From Occallatibacter riparius (GTDB lineage: Bacteria; Acidobacteriota; Terriglobia; Terriglobales; Acidobacteriaceae), in the NCBI RefSeq assembly GCF_025264625.1, contig NZ_CP093313.1, forward strand, positions 1,364,001-1,428,000: DNA of 64,000 bases, given 5' to 3'. A program made the translations under genes and the position numbers. A model generated the notes under the pieces. The model worked only from the letters and a program-made list of their open reading frames with translations, ran no database searches and was not told the DNA's origin. Shown here piece after piece: positions 26,840 through 36,026 of this stretch (the first letter of the stretch is position 1; each line of letters begins with the position of its first letter).

Positions 26840-28111
26840 ATGCCTCATCTGTCACGAAGATCGATGCTGAAGGGCACTGCTCTTCAAGCACTCGGAGCAG
26901 TTTCGGCCTTTTCTCTTCCCGGCCTGGCACGAGCAGTCGAAAACAACAGCACGCCGTACCAGCGCAGCAAGCTGAAGATCACGGATGTGCGCACCGCCCA
27001 GGTGCTTGTTCATGGTCCGCAAACGCACGTGCGTATCTACACGGATCAGGGACTCTACGGCCATGGCGAGTGTACCGACGCTGCGGTTGGTGCGGCATCG
27101 CTGATCCGCGGATGGCGGCGCATGCTCATCGGGCGCGACCCGCTCAATGTCGAAGCGATCTGGGAGCGTCTTCGCACCGGAGGAATTTTCGCCGGCGCGC
27201 AGGGTGGCCAATACATCACTGCTCTTTCGGGACTGGAAATTGCCATGTGGGATCTTGCTGGTAAGGCGCTGGGACTCCCTGTCTACCAGTTGCTGGGCGG
27301 AAAATTCCGGGACAAGGTCCGCATCTATTGCGACTCCGACATGGATGTTCCGATTGGCGCCGAGGCCGACAAAAAGCTGCCGTGGATCAAGGAGCAGGGT
27401 TTCACGGCAATGAAGATCGACTTGGATGACGCCAGGGATCCTGCGCGCTTCGATGCGGTCAATTGGACTGCGAGCAACGGCGAGATCGATCGGATGGTGA
27501 AGTGGGTGTCGCACGTGCGCGAGTCCATTCCCGCCAACATGGATTTGGCCTGCGACATGCATGGCCGCTACGACGCTCCGACCGGAAAGAAAGTGGCCAA
27601 GGCGCTAGAGCCATTCCGGCTGATGTGGCTGGAAGAACCGGTTCCCGCCGAGGACATTGACGCTATGGCGGACATCCGGCATTCGACGTCCACTCCAATT
27701 GCCTGCGGCGAGAATCTTTACATGCGCTGGGGGTACAGGGAACTGCTCGAGAAGAAGGCGGTCGATATCATTCAGCCGGATTTCCAGAAAGTAGGTGGAA
27801 TTGCCGAGGCGCAGAAAGTGGCCAACATGGCGCAGGCCTACTACGTGCCGGTCGCCCCACACTGTGTCGTATCGCCGGTCGGCGTTATGGCGACGGCTCA
27901 CGCATGTACTACCTATCCGAACTTTCTGGCATGCGAGTGGCACTGGATCAACCATCTCGACCTGTGGAAGAGCTGGGTGAAGGAAGGCGAAATCATTGTG
28001 CAGGGGCATGTCACTCCCACGGACAAGCCTGGCCTGGGTGTGGAGATGGATGAGGACGTTGCGAAAAAGGCGCAGATTCCGGGAACACCCTGGTTCGAGC
28101 CCGAGAAGTAG
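26840..28111 (+). CDS. Tat-exported enolase-superfamily sugar-acid dehydratase-like protein
   Basis: 423 residues. Twin-arginine signal SRRSMLKGTALQALG at 5-19 with an AxA-like cleavage region (LARAVE). The capping domain (about 45-165) precedes a barrel domain. Visible active-site residues are the KxD end of strand 2 (AMKIDLDD), metal ligands Asp239, Glu265 and Glu291 (in ACDMH, LEEP and CGEN), His241 two residues after Asp239 as in mannonate/galactonate dehydratases, and His341 in APHC. Such enzymes dehydrate sugar acids to 2-keto-3-deoxy acids in the cytoplasm; here an export signal is present. GGGGG precedes the ATG. The second RraA-like gene starts 38 nt after its stop. Confidence 0.87.
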   Translation: MPHLSRRSMLKGTALQALGAVSAFSLPGLARAVENNSTPYQRSKLKITDVRTAQVLVHGPQTHVRIYTDQGLYGHGECTDAAVGAASLIRGWRRMLIGRDPLNVEAIWERLRTGGIFAGAQGGQYITALSGLEIAMWDLAGKALGLPVYQLLGGKFRDKVRIYCDSDMDVPIGAEADKKLPWIKEQGFTAMKIDLDDARDPARFDAVNWTASNGEIDRMVKWVSHVRESIPANMDLACDMHGRYDAPTGKKVAKALEPFRLMWLEEPVPAEDIDAMADIRHSTSTPIACGENLYMRWGYRELLEKKAVDIIQPDFQKVGGIAEAQKVANMAQAYYVPVAPHCVVSPVGVMATAHACTTYPNFLACEWHWINHLDLWKSWVKEGEIIVQGHVTPTDKPGLGVEMDEDVAKKAQIPGTPWFEPEK

Positions 28112-28148
28112 AGATCAGCAAGACAAACTCACGGGAGCAAAGAGACAG

Positions 28149-29117
28149 ATGCGGAGAATCATTGCAGGCGTTCTGGCCGGGGCAGCGTTCCTGGCATTCA
28201 CTCCCTGCCTCAGGGCCCAGCAGGAGTTCTTCACGCGCGAGGATGTGATCAAGTACACCCCGGAATGGCGCGGGGAGAGATTTCCTGACGGCCGGCCCAA
28301 GGTGCCCGACGACATTCTGGACCGTATGAAGAACGTCACGCTCGAAGAGGCTTGGGCAACGCTTCGCAGTGCAGGATTCAACCACCAGTATGAGGACGGC
28401 TGGTATTCCATTCACCCGGATCAGGTGCTGGTGGGCAGAGCGCTCACGGCAGTGTGGATGCCCGGGAGACCGGACATTGAAAAGGTGATCGAAGAACAGG
28501 GAGTACAGGACCATCGCAAGGGAGGAACGAACGCCTGGCCCGTCGATATGCTCCAGCCTCGTGACGTCTATGTCTGCGACCACTTCGGACTGAAGAAAGA
28601 CGGGCCTTCCATTGGTGATAACGTCGGTAACGCGATCTACGCGAAGTCAGGCAATGGCATCGTCTATGACGGCGCGGTTCGTGACATTAATGGATTGGAA
28701 GAGCTGAAGGACTTCACCTCATTTGTTCGCTACTATGATCCCTCGCATCACTTCGGAATGCTTGCCACCGGCGCGCGGCTCAATTCGACCATGGTGAGCA
28801 TCAATGGGCCAACGCGAATTGGGCAAGCGCTGGCAATGCCGGGAGATGTTGTGCTCGGACGGAACGGCGGGGTTCTGTTTATCCCGCCACAACTGGCGGA
28901 GCGCGTCGTGAAGTATTCGGAACGAACGCACCTCGAAGACATGTTCGGCCACCAGCGCCTGCGGGAGAAAAAGTACACCGCGGGGCAGATTGACGCGAAG
29001 TGGTCACCGGAGATCGAAGCAGATTACCACCAGTGGCTTAAAGAGAACGAGGGCCACCTGCCGGCGCCGAAGTCCACCATCGATGAAATTCTGAACGAGA
29101 GCAAACCGCCCCAGTAG
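28149..29117 (+). CDS. Exported RraA-fold protein, second copy
   Basis: 322 residues from ATG 28149 (MRRIIAGVLAGAAFLAFTPC), which supplies a signal peptide cleaved near LRAQQ. The longer open frame overlaps the dehydratase gene out of frame and is rejected. The RraA core has GDNVGNAIYAKSGNGIVYDG followed by AVRD (catalytic segment DGAVRD, 174-179) and GDVVLGRNGGVLFIP. It is larger than the first copy, with an insert around KDFTSFVRYYDPSHHFGM and a C-terminal extension (about 265-322) rich in Glu and Lys. It is in one operon with the Tat-exported dehydratase, which suggests consecutive steps outside the cytoplasm. Confidence 0.82.
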   Translation: MRRIIAGVLAGAAFLAFTPCLRAQQEFFTREDVIKYTPEWRGERFPDGRPKVPDDILDRMKNVTLEEAWATLRSAGFNHQYEDGWYSIHPDQVLVGRALTAVWMPGRPDIEKVIEEQGVQDHRKGGTNAWPVDMLQPRDVYVCDHFGLKKDGPSIGDNVGNAIYAKSGNGIVYDGAVRDINGLEELKDFTSFVRYYDPSHHFGMLATGARLNSTMVSINGPTRIGQALAMPGDVVLGRNGGVLFIPPQLAERVVKYSERTHLEDMFGHQRLREKKYTAGQIDAKWSPEIEADYHQWLKENEGHLPAPKSTIDEILNESKPPQ

Positions 29118-29212
29118 GCGGATTGCTTGTCAAGCAGATGGGAAGCGGGTCCGGTGCCTGACGACTACCACGAACAGAACGTCTGGAAGCCAATCCTCCT
29201 GGAGACCAGAAC

Positions 29213-30520
29213 ATGAAGAATCTAATGGCAGAGGTGGTCACTCCTCTCCCTCCTCTGCCGGGAGAATCAGAGGCTGTGTCTGCATCCGAAGTTCAGACAT
29301 CGCTAGCCGATATCCTGCAGAGTTCCCCCTTCCGCTCGAGCCCGCAACTCCAGAAGCTTCTGAAGTTCCTCGTCGGCGAGACGCTGGCCGGGCGCGGCGA
29401 GTCACTCAAGGAAAGGAATATCGGCGTACGCCTGTTTGACCGGTGCCCCGACTACGATACGAACGTAGATCCCATTGTGCGGCTCCGGGTTGCTGAAGTC
29501 AGAAAGCGCCTGGCGCTTTTCTATCAGGGAGTCCGGGATCAGACGGTATTGATCAGCATCCCATCCGGCTCCTTCCGGGCGGTATTTGAGCCTGGCGTTC
29601 TGAGGGCGCTTCCCGCAGGGGTGACTCCCATGCTGACCCCGGAGCCGATCCCAGTTCCGCCGCAGAAAGGCACGGCGGCGGATGTGAAGGCTCGGAGGTT
29701 TCGATTTCGCCGATGGTGGATCGCCGTCCTCGCTTCCCTACTGCTGATGGCCGCTGCGCTGGTGCGGTATCTTCCGTCCTCCGACGAACGATTGCTAAAC
29801 CGGTTCTGGTCGCCGGTTCTCGAGAACCCCAACAGTGTTTTGATTGGAATCGGCAACAATCCGATTTATGAGCTCTCTAACGCGGGCGAAGATGAGTACT
29901 ACAAGGATCATCCAAAGGGGCAATTCGAGGAAATGGGGCTGCACCCATATATCCCACTAGCTCCTGAAAGCTCAATCGATAGCAGGTATTTGCGTTCTGC
30001 CGTTAATACGTACCTCACTACGGGCGATGCCGCAGCGTTGTCGGATGTCGAATACATTCTCGCGCAGCGGCGCATAAAGCTCGACATGCGGTTTGTGAAT
30101 GATGTGACCTATGGCGATCTTCGCCAGAATCCCACGATCCTGATAGGTGCGCATAACAATATTTGGACGCTCACAATGACGGAGAACCTGCGGTTCGGGT
30201 TCCAGGGCCATAGCACGATCGTCGATCGGTTCGACCGTCAAAAGCAATGGACCGCCAACGCGGACCGTTCCGAGACTTACGCGATTGCGGCCCGGCTCCT
30301 GAATGCATGGAATGGGAAGGTGATGATCGTAATCGGAGGAGTGGGGTCGTCAGCAACACGTGCCGCAGGGGATTTCATCACCAATCCCCACTCCATTGCA
30401 AAGATGGCTATGTCTCTTCCCAAGGGATGGGAAAAGAAGAATATCGAAGTCGTTTTGCATACGACTGTGAAGAACCAAATTCCGAGTACATCGGATATCG
30501 TTGCCATCTATTCCTGGTGA
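29213..30520 (+). CDS. One-pass membrane regulator with N-terminal ILxSPxF domain (paralogue 2)
   Basis: 435 residues, the same layout as the gene at 22600. The cytoplasmic domain (about 30-126) runs from ADILQSSPFRSSPQLQKLL through KERNIGVRLFDRCPDYD and DPIVRLRVAEVRKRL to LISIPSGSFRAVF. A Pro-rich linker, one transmembrane helix (169-186) and a periplasmic domain of about 250 residues follow (PTILIGAHNNIWTLTM; IVIGGVGSSATRAAGDF). The amino domain is more conserved between the two than the sensor part. It probably controls the dehydratase/RraA operon 95 nt upstream or the receptor gene downstream. GGAG lies 9 nt before the ATG. Confidence 0.75.
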   Translation: MKNLMAEVVTPLPPLPGESEAVSASEVQTSLADILQSSPFRSSPQLQKLLKFLVGETLAGRGESLKERNIGVRLFDRCPDYDTNVDPIVRLRVAEVRKRLALFYQGVRDQTVLISIPSGSFRAVFEPGVLRALPAGVTPMLTPEPIPVPPQKGTAADVKARRFRFRRWWIAVLASLLLMAAALVRYLPSSDERLLNRFWSPVLENPNSVLIGIGNNPIYELSNAGEDEYYKDHPKGQFEEMGLHPYIPLAPESSIDSRYLRSAVNTYLTTGDAAALSDVEYILAQRRIKLDMRFVNDVTYGDLRQNPTILIGAHNNIWTLTMTENLRFGFQGHSTIVDRFDRQKQWTANADRSETYAIAARLLNAWNGKVMIVIGGVGSSATRAAGDFITNPHSIAKMAMSLPKGWEKKNIEVVLHTTVKNQIPSTSDIVAIYSW

Positions 30521-30997
30521 CTTTACAGCGGCTCAGAGTTGCGTGCTCGGAATGATCCGTCTGGCGAAACCCGCAAGGCAAAGGCGGGGCTCAACCCTTG
30601 CTGCCCCTGAGCCGAGAAGGTGAGTCACGGCGCGTCCCGGGAAATCATTGCTTGGCTGCAACTGTCTCCGCTGGGAGTATGCGGCCACGCGCACGACACA
30701 AGCCGGGAAAGCGCGTTCTGAAGACAGACTCTCCGGACAGTACTGTACGGCACGCCTAACATGGTCAAAAAGAGACACTTACTTCTTTCTTCCTAGAACA
30801 CTACCCGAATGAACTTGCAATGGCTTTGACAGCAGGAATCTGCTTGCGTCTGGAACACACCGCATACACCGGATGTCGTTTCTCAGACTATGCGCAGATC
30901 CCCACACGGAACCGTTCGGGAATGGCTTGCCGGCCGGCACTTCCACACTACAACTTGTACACGCAATCGAGGACGCAATGACCGGGAGGTCGACCCT
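30521..30997. other. Non-coding gap before the second receptor gene
   Basis: 477 nt. No reading frame looks genuine. A TTGACA at 30826-30831 has no acceptable -10 box. The region presumably carries the receptor promoter and its regulator site. Confidence 0.45.
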
Positions 30998-33900
30998 GTG
31001 AATCACTGTGCGAAGCGGCATACTCAGCCCCTTTTCATCCAGCCCAATCAGCCCGTTCGACGGCTTCATAAGATGCCCCGGAAATCTGTCGCCATCGCTT
31101 GGGATATCCGTCCGACCTTCGGCTACGCAGCGCTTGCGGCTCTTCTCGTTCTGGCATGGGGGTCCCGGCTGATGGCCCAGACCGCGGCCACCATCTCGGG
31201 CCACGTCAGCGATACAAGCGGCGCCGCTGTTCCGGGCGCCGCCATCCTGCTCAGTAACAATGCAACGCAATCGGGACGGTCCACGATATCAACGACAACG
31301 GGCGACTACACGTTTACCGACGTTCCCGTCGGAACGTATAAGCTCACCGTCACGCACCCAGGCTTCAAGACAATTACAAGTAACGCAATCCAGGTTCAGG
31401 TGCAGCAATCGGTCCGGCTCGACTTTGCTCTGCAGATCGGCGCGGTGACCGAATCCGTCGAAGTGCAGGCCAGCAGCGCTCTTCTGCAAGCCGAAAACGC
31501 GACGCTTGGCACGGTGGTGGAGAACGAAGCTGTTTCGCAGTTACCGCTGAACGGCAGAAACTATCTCGCCCTGGTAGCTCTCGCTTCCAATGCCAATACG
31601 CTTTCACCGAACGCAGGCCAGGCAGGAGCTCGCCTGGGAGGCGAGCGCGCCAGCCAATCGATCTCGGTTGGCGGCAATCGCATCATGTTCGATTACTTCA
31701 CCCTGGACGGCGTGAACAATACCGATCCCGATTTCAACACCTATGTGGGGCTGCCCTCGGTGGACGCCATCGAAGAGTTCAAGGTGCAGACCGGCGTCTA
31801 TTCCGCGGAGTTCGGCCATGAAGCGTCCCAGGTCAATGTTGTAAGCAAGTCAGGCACCAATACGTTCCACGGATCGGCTTACGAGTTCATCCGCAACAAC
31901 TACGTGGATGCGAACCCCTATTTCTTTCCCTACAACCTGACTCCCCCCAAAGTCTTCCCCTTCAAGTGGAACAACTTCGGGTTTGAGTTGGATGGGCCAA
32001 TCAGGATTCCGCACGTTATCGATACAAGAAACAAGTTCTTCTTCATGATCGACGACGAATGGAGACACATCCGTTCAGTAGGACAAGGGGAAGCAGTAGT
32101 GCCCACAGCGGCAATGGCTGCCGGAGACTTCTCGGGCTACACGTATCAGGACGCTACGGGCACCCATCCAATCACCCTCTACGATCCCGCCACGGGAGAC
32201 GCGAATGGCCTCGGGAAGCAGCCATTTCCAAACAACAAGATTCCGTCGCAAAGAATCAGCCCTCAATCGACGGAACTCCTGAAGTACCTGGGAACAGCCC
32301 CCGCCGCGCCCACATACACCTGCACCGGATCCAGCTGTTCGGTTAACAACAACTACGCGTACAGCACATCTTCTCCGCAAGACCGCCAGAGCCTGACGGT
32401 TCGTGGAGACTTCATCCAGTCACAGAACTTGCAGTACGCGTTCCGCTACAGTTCGGGCGACGAATCAATCATTTCGACAGGTCTGCTGGGAGCGGGCAGC
32501 AAGATCATCACCAACTATTACCAATACCTGGGCTCCAACACCTGGACGCCAACCCCGCACCTTGTTAATGAGGCGCGATTTGGTTATACCCACTTCTACA
32601 ATTCACTGGGGCTGCTGTCGGCTTTCACGCACAACGTGGTCGACGAGATCAAGATTCCTGGCCTGAGCGGCGGAGCCCCTGCCACGTGGGGCATTCCGGA
32701 TGTGTCTTTTGGCAGCGCGCAGGGAAATCCCATTAAACAAATCTGGAGTGGTTTCGGAGATCGAGGCGGCGACGGTCCGTATGTTGTGACGGATCCCGGC
32801 TGGCAGATTGTCGATAACGTCTCATGGACGCGAGGGAAGCACTCGCTGCGGCTGGGCTACGAGTACAACAAGCAGACGTTTAACCAGCTTGGCAACCAAT
32901 TCTCGCGCGGCCAGTTCAGTTCTCAGCCCATCGCGACGGCCTACAACTCCGGCAGTGGGAGCAATCCCCTTTCTGGCGGTGACTCGCTTGCTGACTTCCT
33001 GCTCGGTGATCTCTACCAGTCGACTGTTGCAGTGGCGGTGGCGAATGCGAATTATGTGCGTCACGTTCAATCTGCGTACGTGGACGACACGTACAAATTA
33101 CTGCAAAACGTGACCATTGATGCGGGCCTCAGGTATGAACTCACGCCGCCTTGGAACGATACGTATGGCAACAACTTCACGGTGGGCATTCCGGTTATGC
33201 CTGAGCATTCTGCAATCAGCACCACATATCCGCAGAGCGACTGGCCTTACTACGTCCGCCAAGGGAACTGTTCGCCCGACCATGTCTACGATGGCCTGAA
33301 CATCCGGTGGACAGCCAGCACCGTTGGAAATGGGCCGCCGCCGGTGTGCAGCAACGGCACGCTGCCTAATGGTCCGCTGATGCATACGCAATACAACAAT
33401 TGGGCGCCTCGGCTGGGGATCTCTTACTCACCGAACGCGACGACGGTCATCCGCACGGGGTTCGGACTTTTCTATAGCCAGGATATCGGCAACGCGTACT
33501 TCGACATGGCCAGGAATATCGCCGGACGCGTGACCTTCACCAACGCAAATGCGGTTGCGCCGTACGGCAGTTCCACCCTGACATGGAACAATGCCGTGCC
33601 GGGCGGGGGCGGCGGATCAGGTGTCGCCCTTCTGCCTGCAAGCACCGTTGCGTTCGTCATGGCCGCCGGCCACAAGACGCCGTACGCTGAACAATTTCTC
33701 TTGAACATCCAAAAACAGGTTGGGCAAAACTGGTCCTTCGAAATGGGCTATCAGGGTGCTGTGAGCCGGCACCTTTATGGATTCAGGAACGTCAACATCG
33801 CTACACCCTCGGGGTATGTGCCAAATGGAGCCGGGACCTCGGTCAAGTTCCGTACTCCTTTCGCCAATATGGGCGGTATCCAGTACGTGCATGACGAAGG

Positions 33901-34639
33901 GATCGGCAACTATAACGCCTTCAGCGTGAAAGCTACCCGGCGCTTCAGCAACGGCTTCAATCTGATCGGATCCTACACGTTTGGCAAATCGCTGGATGAC
34001 ACGAGCGGCGTTCGAGTTCAGGGCAACGATCCCCTGTTTCCGCAGGACAACCGCTGCCTTACCTGCGACTACGGCCCATCGGCATTCGACGTAAGGAACC
34101 GGATCGTCGTTTCGGCGCTGTACGAACTGCCGTTCGGGCCAGGGAAACTGGTGCCGGTGAACAGCAAGGCACTCAATGCCCTGGTTGGCGGCTGGCAAGT
34201 GGGGGGAATCTTTACGCACCAGACTGGCGCCATCGCGACTCCGCAGGACGGCATCGATCGCTCAGGAATACAGGGTGCGGGAGGCAACTACGATCGCCCA
34301 AACGTCACGGGCATCAGCCCTTACAGCGGCACCAGAACACTGAACGCCTGGGTCAATCCAGCTGCGTACCAGCTCCAACCCGTGGGCTTCTTCGGAAACG
34401 CGGGCAGGGGCAGCTTCACAGGGCCCGGACTTACAAATCTGGATGCTTCGCTGCACAAGGCGTTCTTCATGCCGTACAACGAGAAGCATCAGTTGTCGAT
34501 TCGCTTCGAAGCCTTCAATGCACTGAACCATCCAAACTGGAACAATCCGAGCATGACAATTACGTCTTCAACGTTCGGCCGGATCAGTGGAACCGGTGCC
34601 ATGCGTCAGCTTCAGCTGGCGGCGAAGTACCAGTTCTAA
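30998..34639 (+). CDS. Oar-like TonB-dependent outer membrane receptor
   Basis: 1213 residues from GTG 30998, which has GGGAGG 7 nt upstream; ATG 31073 is a shorter alternative with a poor RBS that still keeps the signal peptide (AALAALLVLAWGSRLMAQ). The carboxypeptidase-regulatory-like domain starts ATISGHVSDTSGAAVPGAAI, the plug carries VSQLPLNGRNYLALVALAS and FTLDGVNNTDPDF, then comes a barrel of about 900 residues ending LQLAAKYQF. The LNGRNY plug motif is typical of acidobacterial receptors. It lies downstream of regulator 2 and the dehydratase operon, which makes uptake of the same substrate class plausible. Its stop is 1 nt from that of the convergent response regulator gene. Confidence 0.9.
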   Translation: MNHCAKRHTQPLFIQPNQPVRRLHKMPRKSVAIAWDIRPTFGYAALAALLVLAWGSRLMAQTAATISGHVSDTSGAAVPGAAILLSNNATQSGRSTISTTTGDYTFTDVPVGTYKLTVTHPGFKTITSNAIQVQVQQSVRLDFALQIGAVTESVEVQASSALLQAENATLGTVVENEAVSQLPLNGRNYLALVALASNANTLSPNAGQAGARLGGERASQSISVGGNRIMFDYFTLDGVNNTDPDFNTYVGLPSVDAIEEFKVQTGVYSAEFGHEASQVNVVSKSGTNTFHGSAYEFIRNNYVDANPYFFPYNLTPPKVFPFKWNNFGFELDGPIRIPHVIDTRNKFFFMIDDEWRHIRSVGQGEAVVPTAAMAAGDFSGYTYQDATGTHPITLYDPATGDANGLGKQPFPNNKIPSQRISPQSTELLKYLGTAPAAPTYTCTGSSCSVNNNYAYSTSSPQDRQSLTVRGDFIQSQNLQYAFRYSSGDESIISTGLLGAGSKIITNYYQYLGSNTWTPTPHLVNEARFGYTHFYNSLGLLSAFTHNVVDEIKIPGLSGGAPATWGIPDVSFGSAQGNPIKQIWSGFGDRGGDGPYVVTDPGWQIVDNVSWTRGKHSLRLGYEYNKQTFNQLGNQFSRGQFSSQPIATAYNSGSGSNPLSGGDSLADFLLGDLYQSTVAVAVANANYVRHVQSAYVDDTYKLLQNVTIDAGLRYELTPPWNDTYGNNFTVGIPVMPEHSAISTTYPQSDWPYYVRQGNCSPDHVYDGLNIRWTASTVGNGPPPVCSNGTLPNGPLMHTQYNNWAPRLGISYSPNATTVIRTGFGLFYSQDIGNAYFDMARNIAGRVTFTNANAVAPYGSSTLTWNNAVPGGGGGSGVALLPASTVAFVMAAGHKTPYAEQFLLNIQKQVGQNWSFEMGYQGAVSRHLYGFRNVNIATPSGYVPNGAGTSVKFRTPFANMGGIQYVHDEGIGNYNAFSVKATRRFSNGFNLIGSYTFGKSLDDTSGVRVQGNDPLFPQDNRCLTCDYGPSAFDVRNRIVVSALYELPFGPGKLVPVNSKALNALVGGWQVGGIFTHQTGAIATPQDGIDRSGIQGAGGNYDRPNVTGISPYSGTRTLNAWVNPAAYQLQPVGFFGNAGRGSFTGPGLTNLDASLHKAFFMPYNEKHQLSIRFEAFNALNHPNWNNPSMTITSSTFGRISGTGAMRQLQLAAKYQF

Positions 34640-34640
34640 C

Positions 34641-36026
34641 TCAGCGGGTTAGGTCTTCCTGGCGCAGCCCGTGTTTCTCCATGCGATAGATGAACGTGCG
34701 ACGGCTGATATCGAGGTAGCGGGCTGCGTGGGTCTGGTTGCCGTCGAACTTTTCCAGGGCGCGGAGAAGCAGTTCGCGTTCCACGGCTTCGAGGCTGATC
34801 CCCTCGTCCGGGAGTTCAAGCAGCAGGGTTGCGCGTTGCTGCGGGAGAGAAGCCTGGCGCAGTTCCTCGGGGAGGTCGTTCTCAGTGATGATTTCTCCGT
34901 TGGAGAGCACCAGCATGCGCTCGATGATGTTTTCCAGTTCCCGGATATTTCCTGGCCAGCGGTACGCCGCAAAAAGTCCGACGAGCGAAGGCGCCATCCG
35001 GATATTGGGCATATTGTGCCGTTCGCGCGCCTGCCGGAAAAGGTGTTCGAGGAGTTCAGGAATATCCTGGCGGCGTTCACGGAGCGGCGGAAGGCGAAGG
35101 GGGACTACGGCGAGCCGATAGAAAAGATCTTGGCGAAAGGCGGCGTCCTCGACCATGGCGGCGAGGTTGCGGTGCGTCGCGGCGATAATGCGCACGTTCA
35201 CGGTTTTCGGGGCGGAGCCGCCGACGCGCTCGATCTCGCCGTGTTGAATCACGCGCAACAGCTTGACCTGAGACTCGAGGGGAAGCTCGCCGATTTCGTC
35301 GAGAAACAAGGTTCCGTTGTCGGCCATTTCGATGCGGCCGGGCTTGTTGGCAACCGCGCCGGTGAAGGAGCCGCGAGAATGGCCGAAGAGTTCGGATTCA
35401 ATCAGGTCGCGAGGAATGGCTCCACAGTTGATGGTTACGAAGGGTTGATTGCGCCTCCTGCTGTTGTAGTGGATGGCGCGCGCGAGCAGTTCCTTTCCCG
35501 TTCCGGTCTCGCCTTGGATAAGTACCGTGGAGTCATGCTGGGCCACGCGCGAGGCTAGCTCAAGCACCCGCAGAAGAGACTCGGAATGTCCGATGATGTT
35601 CTCAAATCCATAGCGCCGATCGAGGGCGGAACGGAGATTGCGCACTTCATCGATGAGATCCTGCCGCTCCATGGCGCGCTGCACGGCCAGCAGAAGCGCC
35701 TCATAATCGATGGGTTTCGTGATGTAGTCGTACGCACCGAGGCGCATGGCCTGGACTGCGGTCTCGATGGATCCGAAGGCAGTGATCATGATGACGGTGG
35801 TTTGAATCTGGTCGTCGGCAATCAGACGCAGCAACTCGATTCCGTCGAGGCCGGGCATGCGCAGGTCAGTGATCACGAGCTTGGGGCGGCTCTCGACGAG
35901 CAGCTTGCGCGCTTCGGTTCCGCTCTGAGCGGTGGCGACGGTGTAGCCGGCCTCGACAAGTTGCATCTGCAGAACGCGCCGAACACTGGCGTCGTCATCA
36001 ACCACAAGTATGCTGCTAGCTGGCAT
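34641..36026 (-). CDS. NtrC-type sigma-54-dependent response regulator
   Basis: 461 residues. Receiver domain with phospho-acceptor Asp54 (VITDLRMPG) and acidic triad DDD near 10-12. The AAA+ domain has Walker A GETGTGKE at 172-179, sigma-54 loop GSFTGA at 219-224 (usually GAFTGA) and Walker B GTLFLDE. A Fis-type helix-turn-helix ends the chain (HAARYLDISRRTFIYRMEKH). ATG 36026 has AGGAGG 7 nt upstream and overlaps the kinase gene by 11 nt; about 90 extra codons in the longer frame are spurious. With the kinase it probably activates the divergent metal-efflux operon from the dyad at 37247-37276. Confidence 0.94.
   Translation of the reverse strand: MPASSILVVDDDASVRRVLQMQLVEAGYTVATAQSGTEARKLLVESRPKLVITDLRMPGLDGIELLRLIADDQIQTTVIMITAFGSIETAVQAMRLGAYDYITKPIDYEALLLAVQRAMERQDLIDEVRNLRSALDRRYGFENIIGHSESLLRVLELASRVAQHDSTVLIQGETGTGKELLARAIHYNSRRRNQPFVTINCGAIPRDLIESELFGHSRGSFTGAVANKPGRIEMADNGTLFLDEIGELPLESQVKLLRVIQHGEIERVGGSAPKTVNVRIIAATHRNLAAMVEDAAFRQDLFYRLAVVPLRLPPLRERRQDIPELLEHLFRQARERHNMPNIRMAPSLVGLFAAYRWPGNIRELENIIERMLVLSNGEIITENDLPEELRQASLPQQRATLLLELPDEGISLEAVERELLLRALEKFDGNQTHAARYLDISRRTFIYRMEKHGLRQEDLTR

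Noticed and set aside
30826..30854. TTGACA upstream of the second receptor gene as a promoter
   Set aside because: No acceptable -10 hexamer at 16-18 nt distance.
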